64,000 nucleotides of DNA. Source: Pontivivens ytuae. Lineage in GTDB: Bacteria; Pseudomonadota; Alphaproteobacteria; Rhodobacterales; Rhodobacteraceae. Below the pieces are notes generated by a model, which worked only from the letters and a program-made list of their open reading frames with translations, made no database searches and was not told the origin of the DNA. Below, in pieces: positions 32,782 through 42,025 of this stretch (its first letter is position 1; each line of letters opens with the position of its first letter). The position numbers and the translations under genes were made by a program. The stretch lies in contig NZ_CP064942.1 of NCBI RefSeq assembly GCF_015679265.1, positions 2,522,001 to 2,586,000 of the forward strand, read 5' to 3'.

Positions 32782-35109
32782 ATGCCGTCATTCTCGAATA
32801 CACTTGAAGCCGCAATTCACAACGCGCTGGCGCTGGCCAACGCACGCAAGCACGAACTCGCCACGCTGGAGCACCTGCTGCTCGCGCTCATCGACGAACC
32901 CGATGCGGCACGGGTGATGACGGCGTGTTCCGTCAACCTCGACCGCCTGCGCACGACCCTGACAGACTTCCTCGACGAGGAGCTGGACGCGCTGGTGAGC
33001 GACATCGAAGGGTCTGAAGCCGCGCCGACCACCGGCTTCCAGCGCGTGATCCAGCGCGCCGCGATCCACGTTCAGAGCTCCGGCCGGACGGAGGTGACGG
33101 GGGCCAACGTGCTCGTCGCGATCTTCGCCGAGCGGGAAAGCCACGCCGCCTACTTCCTGCAGGAGCAGGACATGACCCGCTACGACGCGGTCAACTACAT
33201 CTCCCACGGGGTGGCCAAGGATCCGGCCCATTCCGACTCGCGCCCCGTACTGGGGGCCGAGGACGTGAACGAGGAGCAGGCGTCGAACTCTGGCCCTCAG
33301 GGCGGCAAGGAGGAGACGGCGCTCGAGAAATACTGCGTCGATCTCAACGCCAAGTCGCGCGTCGGTGATGTCGATCCGCTGATCGGCCGTGATGACGAGG
33401 TCGAGCGCTGCATCCAGGTGCTGTGCCGCCGCCGCAAGAACAACCCGCTGCTGGTGGGCGACCCCGGCGTGGGCAAGACTGCCATCGCCGAGGGCCTCGC
33501 GCGCAAGATCGTGGACGGCCAGACGCCGAAGGTGCTGGAGAACACCACGATCTACTCGCTCGACATGGGCGCGTTGCTCGCCGGAACCCGCTATCGCGGT
33601 GATTTCGAGGAGCGGCTGAAGGCCGTGATGAAGGAGCTCGAGGATCACCCCGACGCGGTGCTCTTCATCGATGAGATCCACACGGTGATCGGTGCCGGTG
33701 CGACCTCCGGCGGGGCCATGGACGCCTCCAACCTGCTGAAGCCCGCGCTTCAGAACGGGGGGCTGCGCTGCATGGGCTCGACCACCTACAAGGAGTTCCG
33801 CCAGCACTTCGAGAAGGACCGCGCGCTCTCCCGTCGGTTCCAGAAGATCGACGTGAAGGAGCCCACCGTGGACGACGCGGTGAAGATCCTGCGCGGTCTG
33901 AAGCCGATCTTCGAGGAGCATCACGAGATCCGCTACACGCAGGAGGCCATCAAGTCGGCCGTCGATCTCGCGGCGCGCTACATCCACGACCGCAAGCTGC
34001 CCGACAAGGCGATCGACGTGATCGACGAGGCGGGCGCGGCGCAGCACCTGCTGCCCGAGTCGAAGCGGCGCAAGACGATCACGGCGAAGGAGATCGAGGC
34101 GGTTGTCGCCAAGATCGCCCGCATTCCGCCGAAGAACGTCTCCAAGGACGATGCCGAGGTGCTGAAGGATCTGGAGGCGTCGCTGAAGCGCGTCGTCTTC
34201 GGTCAGGACGAGGCGATCGAGGCGCTGTCCGCGGCGATCAAGCTGTCCCGCGCGGGTCTGCGCGAGCCGGAAAAGCCGATCGGCAACTACCTGTTCGCCG
34301 GTCCGACCGGTGTGGGCAAGACCGAGGTGGCCAAGCAGCTCGCGGATACGCTGGGCGTGGAACTGCTGCGCTTCGACATGTCCGAGTACATGGAGAAGCA
34401 CGCCGTCTCCCGCTTGATCGGCGCGCCTCCGGGCTATGTCGGCTTCGACCAGGGCGGCTTGCTCACCGATGGCGTGGACCAGCACCCGCACTGCGTGCTG
34501 CTGCTCGACGAGATCGAGAAGGCGCATCCGGACGTCTACAATATCCTGTTGCAGGTGATGGATCACGGGAAGCTGACCGACCATAACGGGCGGACCGTCG
34601 ATTTCCGCAATGTGGTCCTGATCATGACCTCGAACGCGGGGGCTGCGGAGCAGGCGAAGACCGCCATGGGCTTCGGCCGCGACCGGCGCGAGGGTGAGGA
34701 TACGGCCGCGATCGAGCGGACGTTCAGCCCCGAGTTCCGCAACCGCCTCGATGCAGTGATCTCGTTCGGCGCGCTGCCGAAGGAGGTGATCCTGCAGGTG
34801 GTCGAGAAGTTCGTGCTGCAACTCGAAGCGCAGCTGATGGATCGCAACGTGACCATCGAGCTCACGAAGCCCGCCGCCGAGTGGCTGGCCGACAAGGGCT
34901 ACGACGAGAAGATGGGCGCGCGGCCGCTGGCCCGCGTGATCCAGGAGAACATCAAGAAGCCGCTGGCCGAGGAACTGCTCTTCGGCAAGCTGGCGAAGGG
35001 TGGCGTCGTCCGGGTCTCGGTCCGCGACGGCAAGCTCCAGCTCGACATCGACGAGGATGGCAAGCGCCTGTCCTCCAACGACCGGCCCCCGTTGCTGACG
35101 GCGGAGTGA
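32782..35109 (+). CDS. clpA: ATP-dependent Clp protease ATPase subunit ClpA
   Basis: 775 aa from ATG 32782 (GGA upstream), matching ClpA length. It has an N-domain (PSFSNTLEAAIHNALALANA), AAA-1 with GDPGVGKTAIAEGLA (about 230) and FIDEIHTVIGAGATSGGAMD, and AAA-2 with GPTGVGKTEVAKQLAD and LLDEIEKAHPDV. The ClpP-contact tripeptide is MGF (family IGL/IGF). clpS is not adjacent. ClpA unfolds proteins for ClpP. Confidence 0.96.
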   Translation: MPSFSNTLEAAIHNALALANARKHELATLEHLLLALIDEPDAARVMTACSVNLDRLRTTLTDFLDEELDALVSDIEGSEAAPTTGFQRVIQRAAIHVQSSGRTEVTGANVLVAIFAERESHAAYFLQEQDMTRYDAVNYISHGVAKDPAHSDSRPVLGAEDVNEEQASNSGPQGGKEETALEKYCVDLNAKSRVGDVDPLIGRDDEVERCIQVLCRRRKNNPLLVGDPGVGKTAIAEGLARKIVDGQTPKVLENTTIYSLDMGALLAGTRYRGDFEERLKAVMKELEDHPDAVLFIDEIHTVIGAGATSGGAMDASNLLKPALQNGGLRCMGSTTYKEFRQHFEKDRALSRRFQKIDVKEPTVDDAVKILRGLKPIFEEHHEIRYTQEAIKSAVDLAARYIHDRKLPDKAIDVIDEAGAAQHLLPESKRRKTITAKEIEAVVAKIARIPPKNVSKDDAEVLKDLEASLKRVVFGQDEAIEALSAAIKLSRAGLREPEKPIGNYLFAGPTGVGKTEVAKQLADTLGVELLRFDMSEYMEKHAVSRLIGAPPGYVGFDQGGLLTDGVDQHPHCVLLLDEIEKAHPDVYNILLQVMDHGKLTDHNGRTVDFRNVVLIMTSNAGAAEQAKTAMGFGRDRREGEDTAAIERTFSPEFRNRLDAVISFGALPKEVILQVVEKFVLQLEAQLMDRNVTIELTKPAAEWLADKGYDEKMGARPLARVIQENIKKPLAEELLFGKLAKGGVVRVSVRDGKLQLDIDEDGKRLSSNDRPPLLTAE

Positions 35110-35127
35110 TCCGGGTGAGGTGATTGG

Positions 35128-35154
35128 AAAGGGCGGTCCGGTGGGCCGCCCTTT
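35128..35154 (+). terminator. Rho-independent terminator of clpA
   Basis: AAAGGGCGG, a 9-nt loop and CCGCCCTTT, then a further T and TGGG, 19 nt after the clpA stop. The stem is GC-rich and ends in T residues. Confidence 0.8.
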
Positions 35155-35254
35155 TGGGTTGGGGTAAGGCCCGCGCGAGTTTTCCTTAAACGAGCTGTTC
35201 TGCCCGATGCCATCGCCATGCTGCTGGGTGGAGCGCTGCTTCAAAGTAGCACCG

Positions 35255-35326
35255 CCCCGGACTTGATCCGGGGCCTTTGGCTACTGAGAGATTCGTTCTG
35301 AGCGGTCCCGGCGCTTCGGCCGGGAC
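35255..35326. repeat. Composite palindromic intergenic element, copy 2 (inverted)
   Basis: CCCCGGA-CTTGA-TCCGGGG (35255-35273) and GTCCCGGC-GCTTCG-GCCGGGAC (35305-35326), the same pair as copies 1 and 3 but in reverse order and orientation. It fills most of the clpA-GST gap (35110-35396). Confidence 0.9.
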
Positions 35327-35396
35327 GGTGGTGAGATTTTGATATTTAGGCCCTGCGCGGCCCGGGCCCTTATCGGCCGTCTCTCCGATACCGCCC

Positions 35397-36002
35397 CTAC
35401 GCGACCGGCTCTGCATCGCGAGCGGCTCCGGCAACGCAGGCGGGGCGGGCGAGGCAGCGGTCGAGCCAGTCCTGGACGGTGTCACTCTGGGGCAGCGCAT
35501 CGCGCATCCAAGTACCGAGGCTGGCATAGAGCAGGTCGGCCGCGCCGAAGGTCTCGCCGCTGAGATAGGGAGCGTCGGCCAGCGCCGCTTCGATCCTCGC
35601 ATGCACGGCGCCGAGGTCGCGGTAGGTCCGTGCGATCATCGGGTCGTCGCCCAGCCCCATGAACTGCGCGATCAGCACCGGTTCGAGCACGGCGCCATAG
35701 TAGGCCAGCCAGCCGAGTGCGGCGCCGCGCTGCGGGGTGCCGACCGGTGGCAGCAGCCCGGCCTCGGGGTGCAGGTCACACAGGTGCTGGATGATCGCCG
35801 TCGTCTCCAGCACCAGCGCGCCGTCGTGGAGCAGGGCAGGCACCTTGCCGTCGGGATGCGGGTTTGCCGGATCGCGCCCGCCGCTGCCGTCGCGCCGGGT
35901 GATGTTCACGTAGCGGACCTTGACCGCGTCCGCGCCCAATTCCTCCAGCAGCCAGAGGATGCGGGAGGAGCGGCTTTGCGGCGCGTGAAAGAGTTCGAGC
36001 AT
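35397..36002 (-). CDS. Glutathione S-transferase family protein
   Basis: 201 aa from MLELFHAPQSRSSRILWLLEEL, the GST N-terminal thioredoxin-like fold, with Ser in the catalytic region (SRSSRI). The glutathione-binding LVLETTAIIQHLCD and a helical C-terminal domain follow. Its partner substrate is unknown. Confidence 0.88.
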   Translation of the reverse strand: MLELFHAPQSRSSRILWLLEELGADAVKVRYVNITRRDGSGGRDPANPHPDGKVPALLHDGALVLETTAIIQHLCDLHPEAGLLPPVGTPQRGAALGWLAYYGAVLEPVLIAQFMGLGDDPMIARTYRDLGAVHARIEAALADAPYLSGETFGAADLLYASLGTWMRDALPQSDTVQDWLDRCLARPACVAGAARDAEPVA

Positions 36003-36038
36003 GGCGTCACCTCCGGCCTCGGAGGGTAGCACAGGCCG

Positions 36039-37829
36039 TCAGCGCTGGGTGAACTTCAGCTCGATTCGGCGGTTGCGGGCCAGCGCCTCGAAGCTCGAAC
36101 CCTCATCGACCGGCTGGTACTCGCCGAAGCCCGTCGCGGCGAGTCGGTTCGGCGGGATGCCCTCGACCTGCTGGAGGTAGCGAACCACCGACAACGCGCG
36201 CGCCTGGCTGAGCTCCCAGTTGTCGGCATAGGCGGACGCGGTGCTGACCGGGATGCGGTCGGTATGGCCGTTCACCTGCAGGATCCAGTCGATGTCCTCC
36301 GGGATCTCGCCGGAGATCTGCTGGATGACGCTCGCCACGTCGGAGATCTGCTGGCGCCCCTCGGGTCCGAGCTGCGCCGAGCCGATCTCGAACAGCACTT
36401 CGGAGGAGAAGACGAAGCGGTCGCCGACGATGCGCACGCCCTCCTGATTGCCGAGGATCTCGCGCAGGCGGCCGAAGAACTCGGAGCGGGCGTTGCGTAG
36501 CTGCTCCGCCTCGTCCTCGGCCAGCTCGGCGCGGCGACGCTGGTCGGCGGCGACCTGGGCGAGCGCGGTGTTGAGCTGGGAGCCGAGCGCCTCGATCTGG
36601 ACCTGGTTCTCCGCATCACGCTCGGCCGCGGCGTCGAGCAGGTTCTGCAGCCCGGAGAGCTGGCGGCGCAGCTCGGCGGTCTGCTGGTTGAGAAGCGCGA
36701 TCTGCCGACGGGCATCCGCGGTCTCGCTGCGCTGCTCGGTCAGGAGCTGGTTGGCCTGGGCGAGCAGGGCGCGCTGGCGATCGAGCTCGCTGACCTGGTC
36801 GGCCTGCGCCTGGTCGCTGATCTGGCGCGCGGCCTCGGCGGCGGCGAGTAGTGTGAGCGTCTCCTCGGCTTCGCGGCGCTGCTCCTCCAGCGCGAGGGTC
36901 ATGGCGGTGAGTTCGGCATCGGCGTTCTGCAGCCGCTCGCGCAGGGCCTCGGCGGCGGCGGCCTCGGCGAGGCGGGCCTGCTCTTCCTCGGTCAACGCGC
37001 CTTCGGCATTGGCGAGCTGTTCACGCAGGCGCGCGGCGGCCGCCTGTTCGGCGAGGAGCGCCTGCTCCTCTTCCGTCAGCTCGGCGCGGGTGTCGGCGAG
37101 GGCGGTCTGAAGCTCGGTATTGGCGTTGCGCGTCTCGTCGAGTGCGGCGGAGAGCTCGGCGAGGGAGACCTCCTGCTCGGCGGCCTCGGCGCGCAAATCG
37201 GCGACGAGGGCGTCGAGCGCTTCCCGCTGTGCGGCGGCGAGGCGGGCGGCCTCCTCCTGCGCGCTGATCTCGTCGCGGGCGCTGGCGAGGGCGAGCTGCA
37301 AGGCTTCGATCTGGCTGATCTGCTCGGTGCTCTCGTCGCGCAGGCGGGCGATTTCCTCGGCACTCGCGGTGAGCTCTTCGGCCTGCGCGGCCGCCTCGTC
37401 CCGCGATGCGGTCAGCGAGGCGGTGAGGTCGGTGTTGCGGGCCAGAAGGCTCGCCACCTGCTCCTCGAAGCTCGCGATGCGGGTGGCGGCGTCGGCGGCC
37501 TCCGCCTCTAGCGATGCGATGAGGAGGCGCTGCGTTTCTGCCAGTTCGTTGGCCTCATCGAGGGAGCCGGTCAGCGTGCCGACCTCGGTTTCGAGCTGGT
37601 CGGTGCGCTGCTGCTCCAGCCCCAGTGCCTCGGCCAGCGTGGCAAGCTCGGTGGAGAGCTCCTCCAGCCGGCGGCCCTGGCCCGAGATCGTCTCCTGCAA
37701 GACGAACTGCATGACCATGAAGATCGTCAGCACGAACATCAGCACGAGCAGGAGCGCGGTCATCGCGTCCACGAAGCCCGGCCATATGTTGGCCGTGAAA
37801 CGCTGGCCCGAACGGCGGAGCAGTGCCAT
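36039..37829 (-). CDS. MotB/OmpA-like proton-channel partner with very long coiled coil
   Basis: 596 aa. The N-terminus has one membrane helix with a MotB-like FVDAMTALLLVLMFVL, where Asp21 corresponds to the proton-carrying Asp. Residues about 50-440 are an Ala/Glu/Gln-rich coiled coil with heptad-like repeats. The C-terminus is an OmpA/MotB peptidoglycan-binding domain (VNGHTDRIPVS, LSQARALSVVRYL, GFGEYQPV, NRRIELKF). It overlaps the MotA-like gene by one base (TGATG). It probably couples proton flow to force across the periplasm; its role is not established. Confidence 0.85.
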   Translation of the reverse strand: MALLRRSGQRFTANIWPGFVDAMTALLLVLMFVLTIFMVMQFVLQETISGQGRRLEELSTELATLAEALGLEQQRTDQLETEVGTLTGSLDEANELAETQRLLIASLEAEAADAATRIASFEEQVASLLARNTDLTASLTASRDEAAAQAEELTASAEEIARLRDESTEQISQIEALQLALASARDEISAQEEAARLAAAQREALDALVADLRAEAAEQEVSLAELSAALDETRNANTELQTALADTRAELTEEEQALLAEQAAAARLREQLANAEGALTEEEQARLAEAAAAEALRERLQNADAELTAMTLALEEQRREAEETLTLLAAAEAARQISDQAQADQVSELDRQRALLAQANQLLTEQRSETADARRQIALLNQQTAELRRQLSGLQNLLDAAAERDAENQVQIEALGSQLNTALAQVAADQRRRAELAEDEAEQLRNARSEFFGRLREILGNQEGVRIVGDRFVFSSEVLFEIGSAQLGPEGRQQISDVASVIQQISGEIPEDIDWILQVNGHTDRIPVSTASAYADNWELSQARALSVVRYLQQVEGIPPNRLAATGFGEYQPVDEGSSFEALARNRRIELKFTQR

Positions 37830-38959
37830 CAGTCGCCCCTCACCGCGGAGGTGAGCGCCGCGATCTCGGCCCGGATCTCGGACACGCTGTCCTGACGGCC
37901 CGCGGCCAGTTCCTCCAGCACGCGCAGGAGCTGGACGTCGATGTTCTTGAGGCGCATCCGCGTCTCTGCATCGAGGGCACCCGCTTCTTCTTCTCGCGCC
38001 TCGACGGCGGCGGTCATGCGCTCCTGGCTTGCGACGAGGCGGTTGATGTCCTCGCTGGAGCTGCCGTTCTGGCCGCTGTCGATGCGGGAGGCGAGACCGG
38101 CGACGACATTGATCAGCTCACCGATGCGGGCGTCGGTTTCGGCCCGCCGCTCCTCGGCCCGGCGCATCAGTTCGCCCAGACCTTCGAGGTCGAAGGCGAT
38201 GGGGCCTTGCGCGCCGCCTTCCCCCTCGGTCGAGATGCCGATGCGGGTGATGGAGCTCAGCCACTCCTCCAGCTCCATGTAGAAGCGGTTCTGGCCATGG
38301 CCCGCGAAGAGCTCCAGGAGGCCCACGACGAGCGAGGCGGCGAGGCCCAGCAGCGAGGAGGCGAAGGCGGTGCCCATGCCGCCGAGCTGGCTCTCAAGCC
38401 CGGTCATCAGGCGTTGGAAGACGGCGATGCCCTGTTCGCCCTCGGACGGGGCGAGGGCCTGGATGGTCTCCACCACCGCCGGAACGGTCGTGGCAAGGCC
38501 GTAGAACGTACCCAGAAGGCCGAGGAAGATCAGCAGGTTGATGATGTAGCGCGTGATGTCGCGCGCCTCATCGAGGCGGGTCGCCACCGAGTCGAGGATC
38601 GAGCGGGTGGAGTTCGCCGTCAGCCCCCGCCGCGCCCGCTGGTCCTTGAGCAACGCGGCAAGCGAGGCGAGAAGCCGTGGCGATTGCACGAATTCATGGC
38701 CGGGCCGGTTGAGCGCGAAGCCCTCGATCCAGTTCACGGCGCTGATCAGCGTGAGCACCTGCCAGAAACAGGCGAGCACGCCCACGACGAACACCCCGAG
38801 GATGAAGCCGTTGAGATAGATGTTCGCAAAGAACACCGATGCGACCGAGCCATATATCAGGAACGCACCTGCGCCCGTCAGCCCGAGGATGAGAACCATC
38901 AGCAGCACCTGGCGTATGGGCTGCGAAAAGTGTGGCTCTTTGTCGGTTTCCAGTATCAT
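37829..38959 (-). CDS. MotA/TolQ/ExbB-like proton-channel protein
   Basis: 376 aa with three to four membrane segments (LLMVLILGLTGAGAFLIYG, GFILGVFVVGVLACFW, IINLLIFLGLLGTFYGLA, FASSLLGLAASLVVGLLELF). The ExbB/TolQ signature is in LGLLGTFYGL and GMGTAFASSLLGLAASL. A cytoplasmic helical tail of about 130 residues follows. It is the partner of the downstream MotB-like gene. It is not the flagellar stator, since no flagellar genes are near. Confidence 0.85.
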   Translation of the reverse strand: MILETDKEPHFSQPIRQVLLMVLILGLTGAGAFLIYGSVASVFFANIYLNGFILGVFVVGVLACFWQVLTLISAVNWIEGFALNRPGHEFVQSPRLLASLAALLKDQRARRGLTANSTRSILDSVATRLDEARDITRYIINLLIFLGLLGTFYGLATTVPAVVETIQALAPSEGEQGIAVFQRLMTGLESQLGGMGTAFASSLLGLAASLVVGLLELFAGHGQNRFYMELEEWLSSITRIGISTEGEGGAQGPIAFDLEGLGELMRRAEERRAETDARIGELINVVAGLASRIDSGQNGSSSEDINRLVASQERMTAAVEAREEEAGALDAETRMRLKNIDVQLLRVLEELAAGRQDSVSEIRAEIAALTSAVRGD

Positions 38960-39144
38960 ACTGCCCCGCGTAGTCCGCTTTTTTTCGCGATCCTACGCGC
39001 AGTGCGCGGGCAATCCAACGACGTTCGGCGGTCCCGCGGACGGTCGGCAACATGGTGCCGCATTGTTGCCGCACCGCACTTGTAAGCCATGCGGTCATGG
39101 TGTGCAGTTACACCTAATAACAAAACTTATTCGGGATAGTACGT

Positions 39145-40278
39145 GTGAGACGGTCATCTCTCCTCATGGCCGCGGGGGCGGCAACGGTCATGGTAGCGTC
39201 AGACGCCGCCGCGCAAGTCCCCTGCGAGCCCTACATCATTCAGTCGGGCGACACGCTGCGGGGCATTACCGAGCGCGCCTATGGCAACGGCAACTTCCGC
39301 CCGATCTTCGAAGCCAACCGGAACGTGATCGGGTTCGACCCGAACGTCATCGAGGTGGGCGACGTGATCGATCTGCCCTGTTCGAACACGGGTACGGCCG
39401 CGTCCACGGTCGTGATCGAGGCGACGCCGCCGCAGCCCGCGCCTGAGCGGGTCACCGAGGCGCCTGAGCCTGAGCCCGAGCCGGAAACCACCATCGCGGC
39501 CCTGGTGCCCGAGGAGCCGGAGCCCGAGATCGACCTCAGCGGTCCGGCCGACGTGCGCTTCGTCACCTATGACGGAAACGCGCCCTATTCGGGGGCGAAC
39601 CTGCCGAACGGTGGGCTTGCGACCGAGCTTCTGGAAACCGCCTATGGCCGCATCGCGCCCGATGCCGAGGTGGACACGACGCTCGTCACCGACAACTTCG
39701 CGTTCCTCATGGCGATGGGCAGCGAGGCCTACGACGTGGGCTTCCCGTCGATCCGTCCGAACTGCAACGTCATCGAGACGCTGGCGGTGGAGATGATCGA
39801 GCTCTGCGCGAAATACGCGTTCTCCGAGCCGTTCCACGAGATCCGGATGACGGCCTGGGCGCTGAACGGCAACAGCTTTGCCGGTGCGTCCGAGCCCGCG
39901 GAACTGTCCTCTGCCCGCATCTGCCGGCCCGAGGACCTGTTCACCTTCGATCTGGAGGCCGATCGTCTGCCGGGTCGCGGTGGTGCGCTGGTCAGCCGCC
40001 CGGACAATGGCGGCTGCTTCAATGCGCTGCTGGCCGGTGAGGTCGACCTCATCAGCATGCCGTTCACCGACGCGCGCGACATCATCACGGAGCGGGGCCT
40101 CAGCGCGCAGGTCGCGCCGGTGCCCGCGCTGGAGCGGGGTGTGACGCTGCATGCGGTCGCCAACCAGTCCAACCCGGACGGCGTGCGCGCCATCTCCCGC
40201 CTCAACCGGGGGCTGGAGCAGATGCGCGGCGATGGGCAGTGGTTCTCTATCGTGTCGCGGCAGCTCGCCGCCCGTTGA
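39145..40278 (+). CDS. Exported LysM / solute-binding-like protein
   Basis: 377 aa with a GTG start. It has a signal peptide (LLMAAGAATVMVASDAAAQ), a LysM domain (IIQSGDTLRGITERAYGNGNF to IEVGDVIDLPC), a Pro/Glu linker, and a domain like type II periplasmic binding proteins (VRFVTYDGNAPYSG, LETAYGRI, AFSEPFHEIRM, NRGLEQMRGDGQW). It could hold a ligand-binding domain on peptidoglycan. It is divergent from the proton-channel genes and overlaps the convergent chaC end by 32 nt. Confidence 0.8.
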   Translation: MRRSSLLMAAGAATVMVASDAAAQVPCEPYIIQSGDTLRGITERAYGNGNFRPIFEANRNVIGFDPNVIEVGDVIDLPCSNTGTAASTVVIEATPPQPAPERVTEAPEPEPEPETTIAALVPEEPEPEIDLSGPADVRFVTYDGNAPYSGANLPNGGLATELLETAYGRIAPDAEVDTTLVTDNFAFLMAMGSEAYDVGFPSIRPNCNVIETLAVEMIELCAKYAFSEPFHEIRMTAWALNGNSFAGASEPAELSSARICRPEDLFTFDLEADRLPGRGGALVSRPDNGGCFNALLAGEVDLISMPFTDARDIITERGLSAQVAPVPALERGVTLHAVANQSNPDGVRAISRLNRGLEQMRGDGQWFSIVSRQLAAR

Positions 40279-40816
40279 TCTTCGGATGGGCCGCCACCCG
40301 GCGGCCCAACTCCTCCAGCTCGACATCGGCGATATCGAGCTCCTTCAGCGCATCCACTGTGGCGAAGAGGTAGTCGGCGTTCGGTCCCCGACCGCCGGTG
40401 GAGCGTGCGATGATCTCTGCCTGTTCAGCGAGCGGCAGCCCGCCGGCGTACTGCACGTGGTGCGGGTCCATCACGTAGGTGAGCGCCGTCACGCGCCGCC
40501 CGTCGTCGAGATGTACCTCCTGTGCGGTCTCCAGATAAGCTGACGTCACCAGCTCCCGCTCCCGCAGATAGGCGAGCGTCTGCTCCGCCGCGCTGGCCTC
40601 CGGACGGAAGGCGACGCCGCGGCAGGACGTGCCGGCATGTTCCTCCAGCGCCAGCACGAGGCCTGGAGCCTCCGGCGTGCCGCGATGCTCGACAGAGCGC
40701 ATGCAGAACGAGCGGCGAAAGCCTGGCAGCTCGGCAACCTGCCGCTCGGCATGGGCGAAGCCGGGGTTCCACATCAGCGAGCCGTAGCCGAATACCCAGA
40801 GTTGCGTGAGGTCCAT
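40247..40816 (-). CDS. chaC: ChaC-like gamma-glutamylcyclotransferase
   Basis: 189 aa. It begins LTQLWVFGYGSLMWNPGF (the substrate-binding YGSL), then FRRSFCMRSVEHRGTPEAPGLVLAL and the catalytic-Glu region. It probably degrades glutathione to 5-oxoproline and Cys-Gly. Divergent from the DUF2125 gene. Confidence 0.9.
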   Translation of the reverse strand: MDLTQLWVFGYGSLMWNPGFAHAERQVAELPGFRRSFCMRSVEHRGTPEAPGLVLALEEHAGTSCRGVAFRPEASAAEQTLAYLRERELVTSAYLETAQEVHLDDGRRVTALTYVMDPHHVQYAGGLPLAEQAEIIARSTGGRGPNADYLFATVDALKELDIADVELEELGRRVAAHPKINGRRAAATR

Positions 40817-40885
40817 TGCTTACCGTCCTTTCGTTCCCATGCTATAGGCCGGTCCTGCGCTTGGATCGAGAGGGGGAAGATCGCC

Positions 40886-41896
40886 ATGCAGATGCGCGCG
40901 CTCATCATCGTTATCGTGATCGCGGCCCTCGGCTGGTCGGGCTACTGGTGGGTCAGTGCCGACCTGCGCCGCGATGCGGTGGAGACCTGGTTCGCGGCCC
41001 GCGCGGCCGAAGGCTGGGTGGCGGAGTATGACGACCTGACCATCACCGGCTTTCCCAACCGGATCGACACGATCCTGACCGGGGTCGAGCTTGCCGATCC
41101 GCAGAGCGGGTGGAGCTGGTCCGGCCCGCGTTTCGAAATGCTGACGCTGAGCTACCGGCCCTTCGAGCTGATCCTCGCCTGGCCCGGTGTGCACACGGTC
41201 GCCACACCCTTCGAGCGGCTGGCGGTGCAGGGCGAGGTGCTGCGCGCGTCGGCCGCGGTGACCGCCGACGGCTCCTTCACGCTCAGCCGCTCGCGGATCG
41301 AGGGACAGGAGGTCTCGGTCGAGAGCACGCAAGGCTGGACGGCCGCGATCGCGCAGGTCGCGGCGGCCACGGATACGGCGGAACCGATGGACGGGACCAC
41401 GCACCGGCTGGGCCTGTCGCTGACGGAGATGACGCTCTCCGACGACTTGCGCGGCCGGATCGATCCGGGCGATATCCTGCCCCCGATCTTCGACGTGGTG
41501 CATCTGGACGCGGTCGCGACCTTCGACGCGGCGCTCAGCCTCACGGCGCTGGAGCAGGACCTGCCGGATGTCGTGGCGCTCGACGTGGCGGATGCGAGTG
41601 CGACCTGGGGTGCGCTCGACCTGCGGGCCTTGGGGGAGGTGACGGCGGATCCGCAGGGCCTCGCCGAGGGCGAGATGACGATCCGCGCGCGGAACTGGGA
41701 GGAGATGATCCAGCTTGGCGTCGCGAACGGAGCGATTCCCGAAGGCAATGCGCAGGCCGTGGTCTTCGGCTTGCGGCTGCTGGCGCGCACCAGCGGCGAT
41801 CCGAGCAGCCTGTCGGCACCGCTGCAGTTTCGCGACGGTCTGACCCGGCTCGGTCCGATCATCCTGGGACCCTCGCCGCGCTTGCAGCGGCGGTAG
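40886..41896 (+). CDS. DUF2125 family exported/membrane-anchored protein
   Basis: 336 aa starting MQMRALIIVIVIAALGWSGYWWV, an N-terminal anchor with AGGGGG-rich SD upstream. The DUF2125 pattern is seen in DDLTITGFPNRIDTILTGVEL and the repeated beta-rich segments. Function unknown; common in Rhodobacterales. Confidence 0.8.
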   Translation: MQMRALIIVIVIAALGWSGYWWVSADLRRDAVETWFAARAAEGWVAEYDDLTITGFPNRIDTILTGVELADPQSGWSWSGPRFEMLTLSYRPFELILAWPGVHTVATPFERLAVQGEVLRASAAVTADGSFTLSRSRIEGQEVSVESTQGWTAAIAQVAAATDTAEPMDGTTHRLGLSLTEMTLSDDLRGRIDPGDILPPIFDVVHLDAVATFDAALSLTALEQDLPDVVALDVADASATWGALDLRALGEVTADPQGLAEGEMTIRARNWEEMIQLGVANGAIPEGNAQAVVFGLRLLARTSGDPSSLSAPLQFRDGLTRLGPIILGPSPRLQRR

Positions 41897-41907
41897 AAGG
41901 AGGGACC

Positions 41908-41975
41908 GTCCCGGCCGAAGCGCCGGGACCGTTCGGTTGCGCTTGGCAGCAAGAGACCCCGGATCAAGTCCGGGG
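41908..41975. repeat. Composite palindromic intergenic element, copy 3
   Basis: GTCCCGGC-CGAAGC-GCCGGGAC (41908-41929), a 27-nt spacer, then CCCCGGA-TCAAG-TCCGGGG (41957-41975). Located between the convergent DUF2125 and tyrA-like genes. Confidence 0.9.
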
Positions 41976-42025
41976 TGGTAGCGTACAGAACCAACCTATC
42001 GCCCGGCAGGCCCTCCCGACGGAGA

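Noticed and set aside
32788..35244. 818-codon open frame antisense to clpA
   Set aside because: It mirrors a verified clpA in a high-GC gene, has no recognisable domain, and its composition is rich in Arg/Leu/His as expected from a shadow frame.
36039..38959. Zorya anti-phage system (ZorA/ZorB)
   Set aside because: The pair is MotA/MotB-like, but ZorC, ZorD or ZorE genes are absent, the long helical part is in the B subunit, and the surroundings are core housekeeping genes.
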